Virus record (IMG/VR): IMGVR_UViG_3300010938_000009
Location: 40,284 to 104,283 of that record
DNA from: a virus
Length of the DNA: 64,000 bases
Direction: 5' to 3' (one strand)
This document shows, in pieces, positions 48,674 through 58,292 of the stretch (within the stretch, counting starts at the first letter, position 1; every line of letters starts with the position of its first letter). A program made the position numbers and the translations under genes. Below the pieces are notes generated by a model, which was not told the DNA's origin, ran no database searches, and was given only the letters and a program-made list of their open reading frames with translations.

Positions 48674-49600
48674 ATGGGATTAAGAAATTCCAATAGTAAT
48701 GATTTGATAGGTAAACTTGGAGCTATGAAAGCTTCAAACAGTAACGGAGTTTCAACAGAAGCTTCTGTTAATACAGACGCAAGCCAGACTGATAAAGCTG
48801 GTAATAAGTCAACTTCTGCTGCCACAGGAGAGACAAATAGTGTTGAGACTAAAGGAACAGTTTCTAGTGAGAAAGAGTCTTCAGAAAATAGTTCCGTAGT
48901 TAAAGATCCTGATAGCTGGTCGAAAGAAAGTGCTCTTCTTGAAGTTAAAAAACTTCGAGAAGAAAACAAAGCTACTAGGCTCAAATACGAGGAATCTTTA
49001 GAACAACTCAAAGCTGATATGGAAGCCCGTATCAAAGCTAGAGAAGAAAAAGAGCGTGAATTAGTTGAGTATAAAAAGCAATTAGAGGAAATCAAAACTA
49101 AAGAAGAGGACAAGAAGCGAGATTTAACTGAAAAGTTATCGCATCGGGAAGCTCTTTTAGCTGAGATGAAAATCAAACAAGAAGCTTTAGAGAAAGCTTT
49201 TCAAAGCCAATTGCAAGAGAAAGAAATGATTCTTAAAAAGTACGAAGCTGAAATTTCTGCTCAAACTGAAGTATATAAACAAAGACTAGATTCAGAATTA
49301 AACGGGATACCCGAAAAATACAAAGAAATAGCTAGTCTTATTGTTAAAGGCGCTGGAGATCCAAGAGATGCTCTAGTAGCTCTAAGCGAAGCAAAAATCA
49401 AAGGCGTTTTTGAGGACAAAACAGTGGTTGTAAATCACTCTGTTCCAGGAGCTAATGATGGCGCTAGAGTTACACAAGATAAATTAAATGCTGTCGAAAG
49501 AGAACGAAGAGAAAAAATGAACTCAAGTAGTCTTATCGGAGAAGCATTGAAAAGCATTAGAAGTGGTAATCCAAACTCAGCCTTTAGATCAAACAAATAA
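48674..49600 (+). CDS. Capsid scaffold protein
   Basis: This 308-residue protein is disordered and Ser/Thr/Asn-rich at first (residues 1-75), then a long Glu/Lys coiled coil (about 90-210), then a helical end. That build and its place between portal and major capsid are typical of scaffolding proteins that shape the procapsid. No protease motif is visible in it. Confidence 0.8.
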   Translation: MGLRNSNSNDLIGKLGAMKASNSNGVSTEASVNTDASQTDKAGNKSTSAATGETNSVETKGTVSSEKESSENSSVVKDPDSWSKESALLEVKKLREENKATRLKYEESLEQLKADMEARIKAREEKERELVEYKKQLEEIKTKEEDKKRDLTEKLSHREALLAEMKIKQEALEKAFQSQLQEKEMILKKYEAEISAQTEVYKQRLDSELNGIPEKYKEIASLIVKGAGDPRDALVALSEAKIKGVFEDKTVVVNHSVPGANDGARVTQDKLNAVERERREKMNSSSLIGEALKSIRSGNPNSAFRSNK

Positions 49601-49616
49601 AAGGAGTTAACATACA

Positions 49617-50939
49617 ATGGCTCAAGTAATTTCATTATCCGATGCAGCGAAACTTTCTAACAACATGCTTGTTGAAGGTATTATCGCAGACATCATTTCA
49701 ATAGATGATTGGTTCAAATACCTTCCTTTCGTAGTTTTCGAGGGGTTGGCTTACACGTTCACTAGAGAGGCTACTCTTGCTGCGGCAGATTTCGCTTCCC
49801 CAGGAACTAACTTAAATCAATCAAAATACCAAGCTGGAGCTTCTTTCCAGAATGTAAACGTAAATTTATCTGCTATCATTGCAGATATTATCATCGACGG
49901 TCAAATTGAAGATCAATTCAGCGAGACTAACGATCAATTACAAGTTCAAATTAGCTCAAAAGCTAAACAACTTGCACGTATTTACATGAATGCTATCATC
50001 AATGCTAAAAGATCTGCTTCTCTTACTCAGAGTAACAATGGTCCTATAGGTATTGCTGACAGATTTCACGGAATGGCTTCTATTTTAGATGCTGAATCAG
50101 GAAATGTTGATGATGTAAATCATCCATTTTACAATGCTGGTAATCCTACTCAAACAGAAGTACTAGTTGAAGACGACCCTTCTTCTCCTCGAAACGGGAA
50201 GAATGGTAGAGTTTTTACTCTAGAAGATCTGGATGCTCTAATCGATAGAGTAACTGTAGGTCGTCCTGATTTTATCATGATGCATTCACGAGATATCCGA
50301 ACACTAAGAGTTTTGATGAGAAACACTGGTGGCGGTACAGATGCATACATGCTACAACAACAAGGTCTTGGTAACATGAAGCCTATGCTTTATTATCAAG
50401 ATATTCCAGTTTTCAGAAATGATTTCATTTCTAAATCTGATCCAGTAAACAGTACTGTACATACTATCTCTTCTGTTACAGATGCTAATACTATCGTACT
50501 AAGTTCTGCTACTGCTGCTGATGCAGAACACCTTCTTCTTAGAGGGTCTGATGGCGTTAATTATAGATATGCTATTGCTTCAGGTGCCGGAACTGCTACT
50601 ATTGACGTAGCTTCTGTTTCTGGTTCTTTCTTTGATCCGGAGCAAAATAAACAAGTAGCTCGACAAGCTCTTAACACTGCAGGATTATTTCTTGCTGGCG
50701 CTCAAGCTATCTCTGCTGAAAGAATTGATGGATCTTCCATCTATTGTGGATGTTGGGGAGAGTTTAAAGGGGTTGTAGGTTTTACTTCTGCTAACAACGC
50801 AGGATTGAAACTTGAGTACGTAGGTCCTCGTGAGAACGAAAACGCTTACCAATATCGTATGAAATGGTATTGTGGATTTGACTTATACAATCGTTTAGCT
50901 TTAGCGAGAATTAAAGAAGCATTACCACTTGGTGCGTAA
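49617..50939 (+). CDS. Major capsid protein
   Basis: This 440-residue protein follows scaffold, the usual order, and reads like an HK97-fold capsid subunit: an N-terminal helical arm (SLSDAAKLSNNMLVEGII), then FTREATLAAADFASPG and a long central domain, with GFTSANNAGLKLEYVG and CGFDLYNRLALARI at the end. AAGGAG precedes ATG and a strong terminator follows, consistent with very high expression. Confidence 0.88.
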   Translation: MAQVISLSDAAKLSNNMLVEGIIADIISIDDWFKYLPFVVFEGLAYTFTREATLAAADFASPGTNLNQSKYQAGASFQNVNVNLSAIIADIIIDGQIEDQFSETNDQLQVQISSKAKQLARIYMNAIINAKRSASLTQSNNGPIGIADRFHGMASILDAESGNVDDVNHPFYNAGNPTQTEVLVEDDPSSPRNGKNGRVFTLEDLDALIDRVTVGRPDFIMMHSRDIRTLRVLMRNTGGGTDAYMLQQQGLGNMKPMLYYQDIPVFRNDFISKSDPVNSTVHTISSVTDANTIVLSSATAADAEHLLLRGSDGVNYRYAIASGAGTATIDVASVSGSFFDPEQNKQVARQALNTAGLFLAGAQAISAERIDGSSIYCGCWGEFKGVVGFTSANNAGLKLEYVGPRENENAYQYRMKWYCGFDLYNRLALARIKEALPLGA

Positions 50940-50948
50940 TAAATAAAT

Positions 50949-50980
50949 AAAAAGGAGGCATTAATTTGCCTCCTTTTAAC
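50949..50980 (+). terminator. Terminator after the major capsid gene
   Basis: AAAAGGAGGCA and TGCCTCCTTTT form an eleven-base perfect stem with a six-base loop. The A and T ends make it work in both directions. Confidence 0.9.
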
Positions 50981-51010
50981 CCTTCAATAGAGCTAGAGTA
51001 GAGGAGTATT

Positions 51011-51595
51011 ATGTCAGTTTGGACAACTAAATCTTTTGATAGAAATCGAGAGTATATAGTATTAAGACATACTTTAAGAGGCGTTAATTATATTATTAAC
51101 GGTATAAAGTTTAGAGATGGTTTTGCAGTAGTAGCTAAAAATAGTAAAGATTATTATAATTTAAAAAAGATACCAGTATTAAAAGGAGCACAAGAATTTC
51201 CATTAATTCATCTAAGGAAACTACCTTTTATCACTAGAACTTTAGATATTAAAACTATTTATGGTAGAGATGTTTATAGATACTATTTACAAGAACTAGA
51301 TAAAGAACTTAAAGTAGAGAAAGTAGAACGTATTAAACAAGAAATTGTAGAACATATACAAGAAAATAAGTTATGTTCTAGAAAAATAATTAAAGACGGA
51401 GAAGAGTATCTTTGTAGTTTGGAAGCTGAAGAAGTTAGTCCTAGCGGTTATTGTAAACGACATATACTATTAGACCCTAAATTACCAGAACTAGGTATAC
51501 AAGTACCTTTAGTTATTCCTAAACACGAAAGAAAAAAGTTTGCCGACAAAGTATTAAATAAATTAAAAGACCTAAAAAACGAAACGCAGGAATAA
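51011..51595 (+). CDS. Hypothetical protein with Cys/His cluster
   Basis: This 194-residue protein has a beta-rich N-terminal half (YIVLRHTLRGVNYIINGI) and a later set of Cys/His (KLCSRK, YLCSLE, GYCKRHILL) that may bind zinc. No family recognised; position suggests a head protein. Confidence 0.6.
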   Translation: MSVWTTKSFDRNREYIVLRHTLRGVNYIINGIKFRDGFAVVAKNSKDYYNLKKIPVLKGAQEFPLIHLRKLPFITRTLDIKTIYGRDVYRYYLQELDKELKVEKVERIKQEIVEHIQENKLCSRKIIKDGEEYLCSLEAEEVSPSGYCKRHILLDPKLPELGIQVPLVIPKHERKKFADKVLNKLKDLKNETQE

Positions 51596-51600
51596 ATTGA

Positions 51601-52272
51601 ATGGGTACTAAGTCTAATAGATCATCAGGAACTCAGTTTAATCCTAAAGGTATGACTCAAGGTAACACTTTAGTTGACCCTTTTACAGGGTTACCTATAC
51701 ACGTTATAACTGATAATGCTGGTATTAGACGTTTAGCTGTAGATGCTAATATTACTGCTCAAAATATTACAGTAGATGTTAATTTAGATTCTGATAACGA
51801 TCAAGTAGCTGTAGAAGACCCAGATACAGGCGCACATATTAAAGTAGAACTTGATGGTTCTATTAATACTAATGTAAATATTAATGCTGCTAGTGGGGAT
51901 AATATTGCCATAAAAGACACTGATGGCGATGAATTAGATATAAACCCTGACGGTAGTTTAAATGTAAAGCTCTTAAGAGCTAATACAGAAGCTATTACCG
52001 TTTTAAACTTACCGACTGCTGCTACCGAGGTAGCTTTTACATTTCCTAATAAAACTAAATTTTACAGAATTAGAGTTAGAAATGACGCTGACGAAGTTAG
52101 GTTAGGTTTAAATACAGGAGACATAGCAAGCGGAACGTATTGGACAATAAATCGAGGAACATACATAACTTCTGAAAAAGAAATAGATTTTGTAGACAAC
52201 TACACAATTTATTTTGAAAGTAAGAATAAGAATAATGTTGATTTAGAAATTCAATATTGGTACGTAAACTAA
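51601..52272 (+). CDS. Head decoration-like protein A
   Basis: This 223-residue, beta-rich protein is built from Val/Asp/Asn-rich short repeats (VNLDSDNDQVAVEDPD, NTNVNINAASGD) followed by a C-terminal domain (FTFPNKTKFYRIRVRNDADE). The section RRLAVDANI matches DRLAVDATL in the next gene, so the two are related. Likely a virion surface protein. Confidence 0.65.
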   Translation: MGTKSNRSSGTQFNPKGMTQGNTLVDPFTGLPIHVITDNAGIRRLAVDANITAQNITVDVNLDSDNDQVAVEDPDTGAHIKVELDGSINTNVNINAASGDNIAIKDTDGDELDINPDGSLNVKLLRANTEAITVLNLPTAATEVAFTFPNKTKFYRIRVRNDADEVRLGLNTGDIASGTYWTINRGTYITSEKEIDFVDNYTIYFESKNKNNVDLEIQYWYVN

Positions 52273-52298
52273 TATTGAATAAAACGGAGGAAAACTAA

Positions 52299-52946
52299 AT
52301 GAAAATGAAATTAGTTTTTGATGTTACGGACGCTAATACAATCGCAGATAGTGATAGCGTTGGAGCATATTTACGATCAAGTGACGGCACTCTAATTGAC
52401 CATGCTAGTATTAATAGCGTTGATAGATTAGCAGTAGACGCAACTCTAAAAGACGGAGCTGGTACAGCTCTAACTAGCACTTTAATAGGTGGAGCGCAAG
52501 CTCTTGATGTTAATATCGTTGAAGGTATTAATGTAGAAGTAGATCTTAGCCATCTAGACGATTCAGTAAGATTAGGGGATGGTACAAATTTCTTTACCTC
52601 TACTACAATTGGAGCTGATATCGGTTTAGACGTTAATATTATTAACAGCCTAACTGTTAATGATGCAGCTCTAGCTAACACAGCTATTGCTAATGCAGCT
52701 AACACCTTAGATGTAGCTAATACTGCAGAAAATGTTGTAGCTTCTCCCTTAGCTAATAGAAAGTACCTATTTATTTATAATAATGGTAATAAAACTGCTT
52801 ATATCGGAGCTTCAGGAGTAAGCGCTGCTAACGGATTTCCTATGCCCCCTGGTTCTATGATAGAACTTAGAGCTGGTGACGCTTTGGATATTGAGTGGGT
52901 ATCTAATAACACTAGTCAAAATATTAGAACTTTAGAATTAAGTTAA
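52299..52946 (+). CDS. Head decoration-like protein B
   Basis: This 215-residue paralogue of the previous product has LDVNI-type repeats and a C-terminal domain (NRKYLFIYNNGNKTAYIGAS) that resembles small phage head or tail decoration domains. GGAGG precedes ATG. A terminator follows. Confidence 0.65.
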   Translation: MKMKLVFDVTDANTIADSDSVGAYLRSSDGTLIDHASINSVDRLAVDATLKDGAGTALTSTLIGGAQALDVNIVEGINVEVDLSHLDDSVRLGDGTNFFTSTTIGADIGLDVNIINSLTVNDAALANTAIANAANTLDVANTAENVVASPLANRKYLFIYNNGNKTAYIGASGVSAANGFPMPPGSMIELRAGDALDIEWVSNNTSQNIRTLELS

Positions 52947-52953
52947 TTAAATT

Positions 52954-52980
52954 AGGGGAGCTTTATGCTCCCCTTTTTAT
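52954..52980 (+). terminator. Terminator after decoration gene B
   Basis: GGGGAGC and GCTCCCC stem with TTTAT loop, followed by TTTTTATTT. The same stem recurs after the tail tube gene. Confidence 0.88.
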
Positions 52981-52992
52981 TTCCGAGGAAGT

Positions 52993-53223
52993 ATGAAACC
53001 TAATAGTTTTACCGATAAAGACAAAGAAAAGATAATTTCTTTTTTAAATATGATAGCAGAAAAAGGTGAGTTTAAATTTAAAGTAGAAGATAGTATAAAA
53101 TTCTACGGATTACTTTCTTATTTTCAAACTGAATTATTAAAAAAAGTAGACTCTCATATATTAGAAGTAAAAAATTATATAGAACCTAAACTTGAAGTTA
53201 AACCTATAACTAAGAAGAAATAA
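52993..53223 (+). CDS. Small Lys-rich protein
   Basis: This 76-residue helical protein (EKIISFLNMIAEKGEFKF) starts 13 bases after the terminator's T-run, so it needs its own promoter or read-through. Function unknown. Confidence 0.5.
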   Translation: MKPNSFTDKDKEKIISFLNMIAEKGEFKFKVEDSIKFYGLLSYFQTELLKKVDSHILEVKNYIEPKLEVKPITKKK

Positions 53224-53226
53224 ACT

Positions 53227-53538
53227 ATGGCTTTTCTACCTTTAGATGGACCTTCTTTACAATCTGCTGTAAATGTTACAGATTCTGTAGTATTTAGAGT
53301 TAAAGTTGGTAGTTCAGAATTTGAAGAAAGAGACGTAGTTTCTATTCACCCTATAAATGGTAAAATATGGGTATTTTTCGGAGATAATATAACAGTACCT
53401 AGTGCTGCTGATGTTAAAAATAAAGGATTTCCTCAACCTAAAAATTCATTCAGAACTTATGAAGCTTCAGGTAGTCAAGAAATATATATAGTAGCTGATA
53501 CAGGTACAGTTAATGTAAGATTTGCGGAGAGAGGCTAA
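53227..53538 (+). CDS. Small beta-rich virion-type protein
   Basis: This 103-residue protein has regular strands (VTDSVVFRVKVGSSEFEERD, KIWVFFGDN, EIYIVADTG), typical of a small structural sandwich. Its stop overlaps the next start (TAATG). Confidence 0.55.
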   Translation: MAFLPLDGPSLQSAVNVTDSVVFRVKVGSSEFEERDVVSIHPINGKIWVFFGDNITVPSAADVKNKGFPQPKNSFRTYEASGSQEIYIVADTGTVNVRFAERG

Positions 53539-54029
53539 TGAGTAGAAGAGATCTTCATAATCCTGTAGCAGAAGAAATTCCTTACGATGATCAAAATATC
53601 CCTACAAATTTAGGAGATAATACTCAAAAAGCTATTGATAATTTATATAATAAAGTAGCTACTTCTGCCAGTCCAGGATTTACTTGGGGAAGATCAGGGA
53701 CCGCCCCACCTAATACTTGGTTATTAAACGATTCAGTACCATCTAATACTTCAGGTAGAACGGTATTTTTAAATAATGCTGAAATACAAAATGTATTCGT
53801 AGCTAATCAAGATGCAACTTCAGGTATAATTTTAGGTGTTTATTCTCATGAAGGGAATGAAGTTAATTTAACTTTATTAGGAACGGTTACTACAATAGCT
53901 ACTAGGAGTAATACTTTTACTGTAGCTTTTCCAATAGCTGTAAATAAACAAATAGGTATAAAAATTATGCCAGGTTCAGCTTCTTCTAAAAATATAGTAG
54001 TAGGTATTTTAATTAGAGGAAGTAACTAA
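53538..54029 (+). CDS. Fibre-type structural protein
   Basis: This 163-residue protein has an N-terminal linker (PTNLGDNTQKAIDNLYNK), a segment common to phage fibre proteins, and a beta-sandwich C-terminal part (NTFTVAFPIAVNKQIGIKI). Likely part of a head or tail fibre. Confidence 0.6.
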   Translation: MSRRDLHNPVAEEIPYDDQNIPTNLGDNTQKAIDNLYNKVATSASPGFTWGRSGTAPPNTWLLNDSVPSNTSGRTVFLNNAEIQNVFVANQDATSGIILGVYSHEGNEVNLTLLGTVTTIATRSNTFTVAFPIAVNKQIGIKIMPGSASSKNIVVGILIRGSN

Positions 54030-54412
54030 TGCCTAAAATATTAAAAAATATAACAATTTCTGATATATCTATAAAAGATACAGGAATAACTATAGCAGCA
54101 GGGAGTCAATATATAATTCAACCTCAAGATTTTTGGTTATGGTCTTCTTCTGAAGACGTTGTAACAGAAATTATAGCTGGTAATATTATAGTTAATGACG
54201 GCGAAGATGATTTTACTAATAAAAGAGCTGCAATAGCATTAATTCAAGAAAATAAAGTAGTACTCAACGAACATTATACGTTAGTTCAGGATGATGACGT
54301 ATTGATAGGTAATGGGCAAATATTATTTTTAAATGATGAATTTGATACAACTGATAATGTTCCCGACTACTTAGACGAACAAATCGAAGATGACAATCCG
54401 ACGGAGAGCTAA
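54029..54412 (+). CDS. Structural protein in the fibre cluster
   Basis: This 127-residue protein starts with a strand-rich region (ISDISIKDTGITIAAGSQYI) and ends with an acidic tail (DEQIEDDNPTES). Start overlaps the previous stop. Likely a fibre-associated protein. Confidence 0.55.
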   Translation: MPKILKNITISDISIKDTGITIAAGSQYIIQPQDFWLWSSSEDVVTEIIAGNIIVNDGEDDFTNKRAAIALIQENKVVLNEHYTLVQDDDVLIGNGQILFLNDEFDTTDNVPDYLDEQIEDDNPTES

Positions 54413-54414
54413 AT

Positions 54415-55914
54415 ATGGCTAAACATATATTTAAAGGTTCAGGTGCTCCAACATTTGCACCAAGACAAGTAGGACATCATTACGTTGATTTAGTTAGTGG
54501 TGATCAATATTTATCAAAAGGTACTGCTACACCAACAGACTGGGTACTATTGACTCCTAGCATCGACGATAAAGTTAAGATTAGCGCAGCAGATACTACT
54601 TCAGGTTACTTAAATAGTGAACTTACTGTAGATAATGGAATAAATTCTACTAATCCTTTAGAAAAAAGTATTGTTAATCCTGGAGCAGATGAAAAATTAA
54701 ATATTAGACTAGATCAAACTAAATTAGCTATATTAGCTTCACAAGTTACAGATTTTAACGAAGCTGCTCAAGACGCTGTTGGTGGAATTTTAACTGATTC
54801 ATCCTCTGTTGATTTCACTTATAATGATAGTACAAATACTATAACTGCTTCTGTTCTTTATGGAACCCCTACAACTTTAATTCCCGATGGTGGAAACATT
54901 GCAGGAACAGCTAATACTGCAGCAAGAAGTGATCACACGCACGATGTGCCAACCGCAGTAGCTTCTACAAATAACGTAGATCAAGCTAACGCTGAAGGTA
55001 GTTCTGCTAGTTTTGCTAGAGCGGATCATATTCATAATATTCCTACAGCCACTCCTACAGATATAGGCTCAGATAACTATGCAGGCTCGGCTACCACTAC
55101 TGTTAAATCAGATCACGTACACAAAGGCGTACATTCCTTAGCTAAAACAACAGGAGATACTACTCAGCTTTTCGGAGACATAACCTTAGAAGAAGGTAGT
55201 GGAATAACTATTACTAGAAATAGTAATAAACTTACTTTCTCTACTCAAGCCTCAAGTGCAAAATCACAAGTAGCTTATGAAGATTTTCTATTTGATGCCT
55301 ACGCAGGTGGTGGTAGTAATGATAATCCATATTCATTTCAAACTACTTCTAACGCAGGATCTTCTGATATAGAAACTACCGCTACTGGTAATGATTACAT
55401 GGGAATGCACGTATTAAGTACTCTGGCTTCTGCTAGTTCTAGACCACTCTTAGAATCCTTCGGAGGATTTAATAAACTTATATTAGGCGGCTTAGATTTC
55501 AGTTATGAAATTCGAGTAAGAATGCCCACATTATCTGATGGAACCAATACTTATACTGTCAGATTTGGTTTGATGGATGGTATTGCTGCAGGTCAACCAG
55601 CTAATGGAGTTATTTTCTCTTATACTAACGGAACTAACTCTGGAAGATGGAGAGGAAGCACCATAGCTTCATCTACCGCTACTAATGTAGATAGTACTAT
55701 AACTGTAACAGCTAATACCTGGTACAGAGTTAAAATAATTGTTAATGCCGCAGGTTCCAATGTAGATTTCTACATTGATGATGTACTTATCGGATCAGCG
55801 ACTACAAATATTCCAACAGCAGCTTTAAGACTTGTAGCTAAAATAGAAAAGTCCGCAGGAACTACCGCAAGAACAGCGAATATTGATTATTTTGCTTGGA
55901 GTAGATCTAGATAA
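54415..55914 (+). CDS. Fibre protein with DHxH repeats and a C-terminal lectin-like domain
   Basis: This 499-residue protein has three repeats carrying SDHTHD, ADHIHN and SDHVHK (about residues 170-240), a motif in trimeric phage fibres that can bind metal along the axis. The C-terminal 200 residues read as a LamG/concanavalin-type beta sandwich (YTVRFGLMDG, WYRVKIIVNAAG, DFYIDDVLIG) likely to bind sugars. It is a good candidate host- or surface-binding fibre. Confidence 0.75.
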   Translation: MAKHIFKGSGAPTFAPRQVGHHYVDLVSGDQYLSKGTATPTDWVLLTPSIDDKVKISAADTTSGYLNSELTVDNGINSTNPLEKSIVNPGADEKLNIRLDQTKLAILASQVTDFNEAAQDAVGGILTDSSSVDFTYNDSTNTITASVLYGTPTTLIPDGGNIAGTANTAARSDHTHDVPTAVASTNNVDQANAEGSSASFARADHIHNIPTATPTDIGSDNYAGSATTTVKSDHVHKGVHSLAKTTGDTTQLFGDITLEEGSGITITRNSNKLTFSTQASSAKSQVAYEDFLFDAYAGGGSNDNPYSFQTTSNAGSSDIETTATGNDYMGMHVLSTLASASSRPLLESFGGFNKLILGGLDFSYEIRVRMPTLSDGTNTYTVRFGLMDGIAAGQPANGVIFSYTNGTNSGRWRGSTIASSTATNVDSTITVTANTWYRVKIIVNAAGSNVDFYIDDVLIGSATTNIPTAALRLVAKIEKSAGTTARTANIDYFAWSRSR

Positions 55915-56447
55915 TGAACTTAGCAGTCAAATTCTTTAAAAATCTATCAGAAAAGCCTGAGGGCATTCCTGACAGTTGGCCAGCAGAGACAGTTGAATTA
56001 GGTGATTCGGAAGTATTGCCAGATGATTCAGGTGATTGGATTCTAATGACTTCAGAAGAATTAGAAGATTATAAAAACACTATTCAGGAAGAGTATAATA
56101 CATGGATAGTTTCTTATACAACTACTCAGCAACAATTGAAAACTCAAATGTATTTAGAATCAGTTATAGAAAAAGCTACTCTATTTGGCAACAAACTTAT
56201 TGAAGAAGCTTCTAATCGAAATATACAACTAGGAATCACACAAGCAGGAAAAACTGAAGCAGTTATGAATTTTTGTCACAAATTAATTCATTGTTTATTA
56301 GTAGGGTCTTTATATGCCGCTTTATCAGAATTAGACGCTCTTATCGCAGATACTAGCCAAACAAAAACAGATTTAGCACCTTTTATAACAAACGACATTC
56401 TAAATGACTTTAAAAACAAGATACTAAAGTATTTAGGACTAATATAA
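55914..56447 (+). CDS. Possible fibre chaperone
   Basis: This 177-residue protein directly follows the fibre gene, overlapping by one base. Its N-terminus (AVKFFKNLSEKPEGIPDSWP) and central helices are like small proteins encoded after fibres, which often help folding. No firm family match. Confidence 0.5.
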   Translation: MNLAVKFFKNLSEKPEGIPDSWPAETVELGDSEVLPDDSGDWILMTSEELEDYKNTIQEEYNTWIVSYTTTQQQLKTQMYLESVIEKATLFGNKLIEEASNRNIQLGITQAGKTEAVMNFCHKLIHCLLVGSLYAALSELDALIADTSQTKTDLAPFITNDILNDFKNKILKYLGLI

Positions 56448-56926
56448 TGTATATAGGTTTTAGTTATAAAAAAAATAACCTTTTTTCTAGTATTATAGCA
56501 AAAACTACTAAATCTAACTATAGTCATTGTTTTATAATACTTAAACCTATAGGTACTGACTATCTTATAATAGAATCTAGTTTTGTAGGAGGAGTTAAGT
56601 TTAACTTACTTTCTAGCTATAAAGATACTAATAAATACGACTTAGCAATATATAGGCTACCTATTGAGGATGACAATGTAGATATTCTACTTCCTTATAT
56701 AGGGAAGAATTATGGTTATACTCAGATTTTAGGGTTTTTACTAGCTAAGTTATTAAAATTAAAAGAAAATCCTTTTACTAAAAATATAATATGTTCTGAA
56801 ATAGTACTATTAGCTTTACTAAATAGTAATTTATCAGTACTTTTTGAACAATTAGATCTTAATTATACATCACCTCAAGATATATTCGTTATAGCAGACA
56901 ATAATTTTGAAAAGGTTAACATTTAA
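56447..56926 (+). CDS. Permuted NlpC/P60-like hydrolase
   Basis: This 159-residue protein has the circularly permuted order: His27 in NYSHCFII, Glu43 in YLIIESSF, and Cys116 in IICSEIVLL. These match YiiX/YebB-type papain-like enzymes, which cleave amide or ester bonds, including cell-wall peptides in some members. With the fibre and holin-like genes around it, it may help in wall crossing or lysis. Confidence 0.75.
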   Translation: MYIGFSYKKNNLFSSIIAKTTKSNYSHCFIILKPIGTDYLIIESSFVGGVKFNLLSSYKDTNKYDLAIYRLPIEDDNVDILLPYIGKNYGYTQILGFLLAKLLKLKENPFTKNIICSEIVLLALLNSNLSVLFEQLDLNYTSPQDIFVIADNNFEKVNI

Positions 56927-56927
56927 T

Positions 56928-57071
56928 ATGGCTAAATATAACCCAAATCCTAATAACAAAGTGGTCCCTTTCAAACTCATAAAAGGACAAGGCCCCCACA
57001 AATATGAACGGCTAATATGGTTAAATATACTGTTAGTAATAGGTTTATACATTATAGTATTGACTAAATAG
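56928..57071 (+). CDS. 47-residue single-span membrane protein
   Basis: ATG 56928 encodes a short protein with a basic N-terminus and a C-terminal hydrophobic segment (LIWLNILLVIGLYIIVLT). It lies between the hydrolase and the holin-like gene, so a lysis role is possible. Confidence 0.55.
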   Translation: MAKYNPNPNNKVVPFKLIKGQGPHKYERLIWLNILLVIGLYIIVLTK

Positions 57072-57079
57072 GAATAATT

Positions 57080-57244
57080 ATGGAAAAACCACAAAATAAA
57101 CTTAAAAAGAAGAAAAAGTGTTGTTCTAAAGAATTAAACGAAAAGATAGAGCAAGCAGCAAAACTATTAGAAGAACTTAATAAAGATGCTCTACTTATAT
57201 TGAATGATACAAAAAATTTAGAATTAACCAAAACCGACAATTAA
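57080..57244 (+). CDS. 54-residue Lys-rich protein
   Basis: ATG 57080 has AGGAAT upstream. The product starts KLKKKKKCCSKELNEK and continues as a helix. Function unknown; it fits tightly between its neighbours. Confidence 0.5.
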   Translation: MEKPQNKLKKKKKCCSKELNEKIEQAAKLLEELNKDALLILNDTKNLELTKTDN

Positions 57245-57260
57245 ACCTATAGACATTTTT

Positions 57261-57503
57261 ATGGAAGATAAAGATTACTTACAAAGATTAGCTTCATTAG
57301 AAGCAAAAATGGAACTCATTAGAGAATTATTAAAAGAAATAAGAGATGACATAAAAAATCAACCAACTAGAGAAGAACTAAATGAAGTAGAAGATAGAGT
57401 AGATAGACTTGAAAAATCTCAAATAAGTCTAGTAATTAAAGTAGGAGTAACTTCAGGAATACTAGGAGCCTTAGCAGGTTACCTAGTCAAACTATTAGCC
57501 TAA
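57261..57503 (+). CDS. Holin-like coiled-coil membrane protein
   Basis: This 80-residue protein has a charged coiled coil (residues 5-50) and one C-terminal membrane span (VIKVGVTSGILGALAGYLV). This is the layout of XhlA-type proteins, which help holins open the inner membrane. It may alternatively anchor the neighbouring hydrolase. Confidence 0.65.
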   Translation: MEDKDYLQRLASLEAKMELIRELLKEIRDDIKNQPTREELNEVEDRVDRLEKSQISLVIKVGVTSGILGALAGYLVKLLA

Positions 57504-57512
57504 AGGAGAATT

Positions 57513-58268
57513 ATGGCAGTTATAAGTCCTATTGCAGGTACTAGAACAGAACCTGTAGACGGTTATACCTTTATTAAAGGTACTACTGCAGTATTTAAAG
57601 TTATTTTTACTAGTAATGGAGTACCTACAAAAGTAGATACTGGTACAGACCCTTTTATTAAAATATTTAAACCTGTATTTCTTAACCAAACTGGAATACC
57701 TAGTCCAGAAGTTATACATACAGCTATAGGTACATTAGTACCTGGACAAGAATTTGAATATCAATTTGAGTGGAGTATTCCAGCTAATACTACACCTTTA
57801 GACGATTATATCGTTAGTTATAATGGTATATTAGGCGGCGTTAGTTTAAACTTCGGAGACGAATATTTCGCCGTTTCTGAAGGACCTGGAATGATAGGTT
57901 TAAAAAGACCTGCATACGCTACTGTAAATGATATTAGGCAGATGAAATTTAATATAGACGATTACTTACCTCCTAGTACTAGAAACGATGTGACAGCTAG
58001 AAATAACTTAATTGAATACCACTTACAAAACGCTACAACCAAACTTAGAGAAGAATTGAATTTACATAAATCTAGAGGTATGAGTGAGAATTATAAATTA
58101 TTCTGTGTTTACTACACTATTTGGAGTATACTTTTAAGTTCTAAAGGAGAAGATGGAAGTTCTGTAAGCGAATCTAATCTTCTAACCTATAAAAATGAAT
58201 GGAATAATATTTTAGCACAATTAAAAAGGCAATCAGTTATGCAAGGAATTAATTTAGGGCGTTCATAA
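57513..58268 (+). CDS. Head-tail connector with N-terminal Ig-like domain
   Basis: This 251-residue protein has a beta-rich N-terminal domain (about 1-125; TAVFKVIFTSNGVPTKVD) and a helical C-terminal part beginning YATVNDIRQMKF, the look of head-tail adaptor proteins. AAGGAG precedes ATG. It likely joins portal to the neck. Confidence 0.6.
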   Translation: MAVISPIAGTRTEPVDGYTFIKGTTAVFKVIFTSNGVPTKVDTGTDPFIKIFKPVFLNQTGIPSPEVIHTAIGTLVPGQEFEYQFEWSIPANTTPLDDYIVSYNGILGGVSLNFGDEYFAVSEGPGMIGLKRPAYATVNDIRQMKFNIDDYLPPSTRNDVTARNNLIEYHLQNATTKLREELNLHKSRGMSENYKLFCVYYTIWSILLSSKGEDGSSVSESNLLTYKNEWNNILAQLKRQSVMQGINLGRS

Positions 58269-58292
58269 GTTCTTGAAATCATTGAGGATTTT

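Noticed and set aside
48586-49176. Long Ser/Leu-rich minus-strand frame opposite the scaffold gene
   Set aside because: It is the antisense shadow of the coiled-coil scaffold codons, has no ribosome site and runs against the operon.
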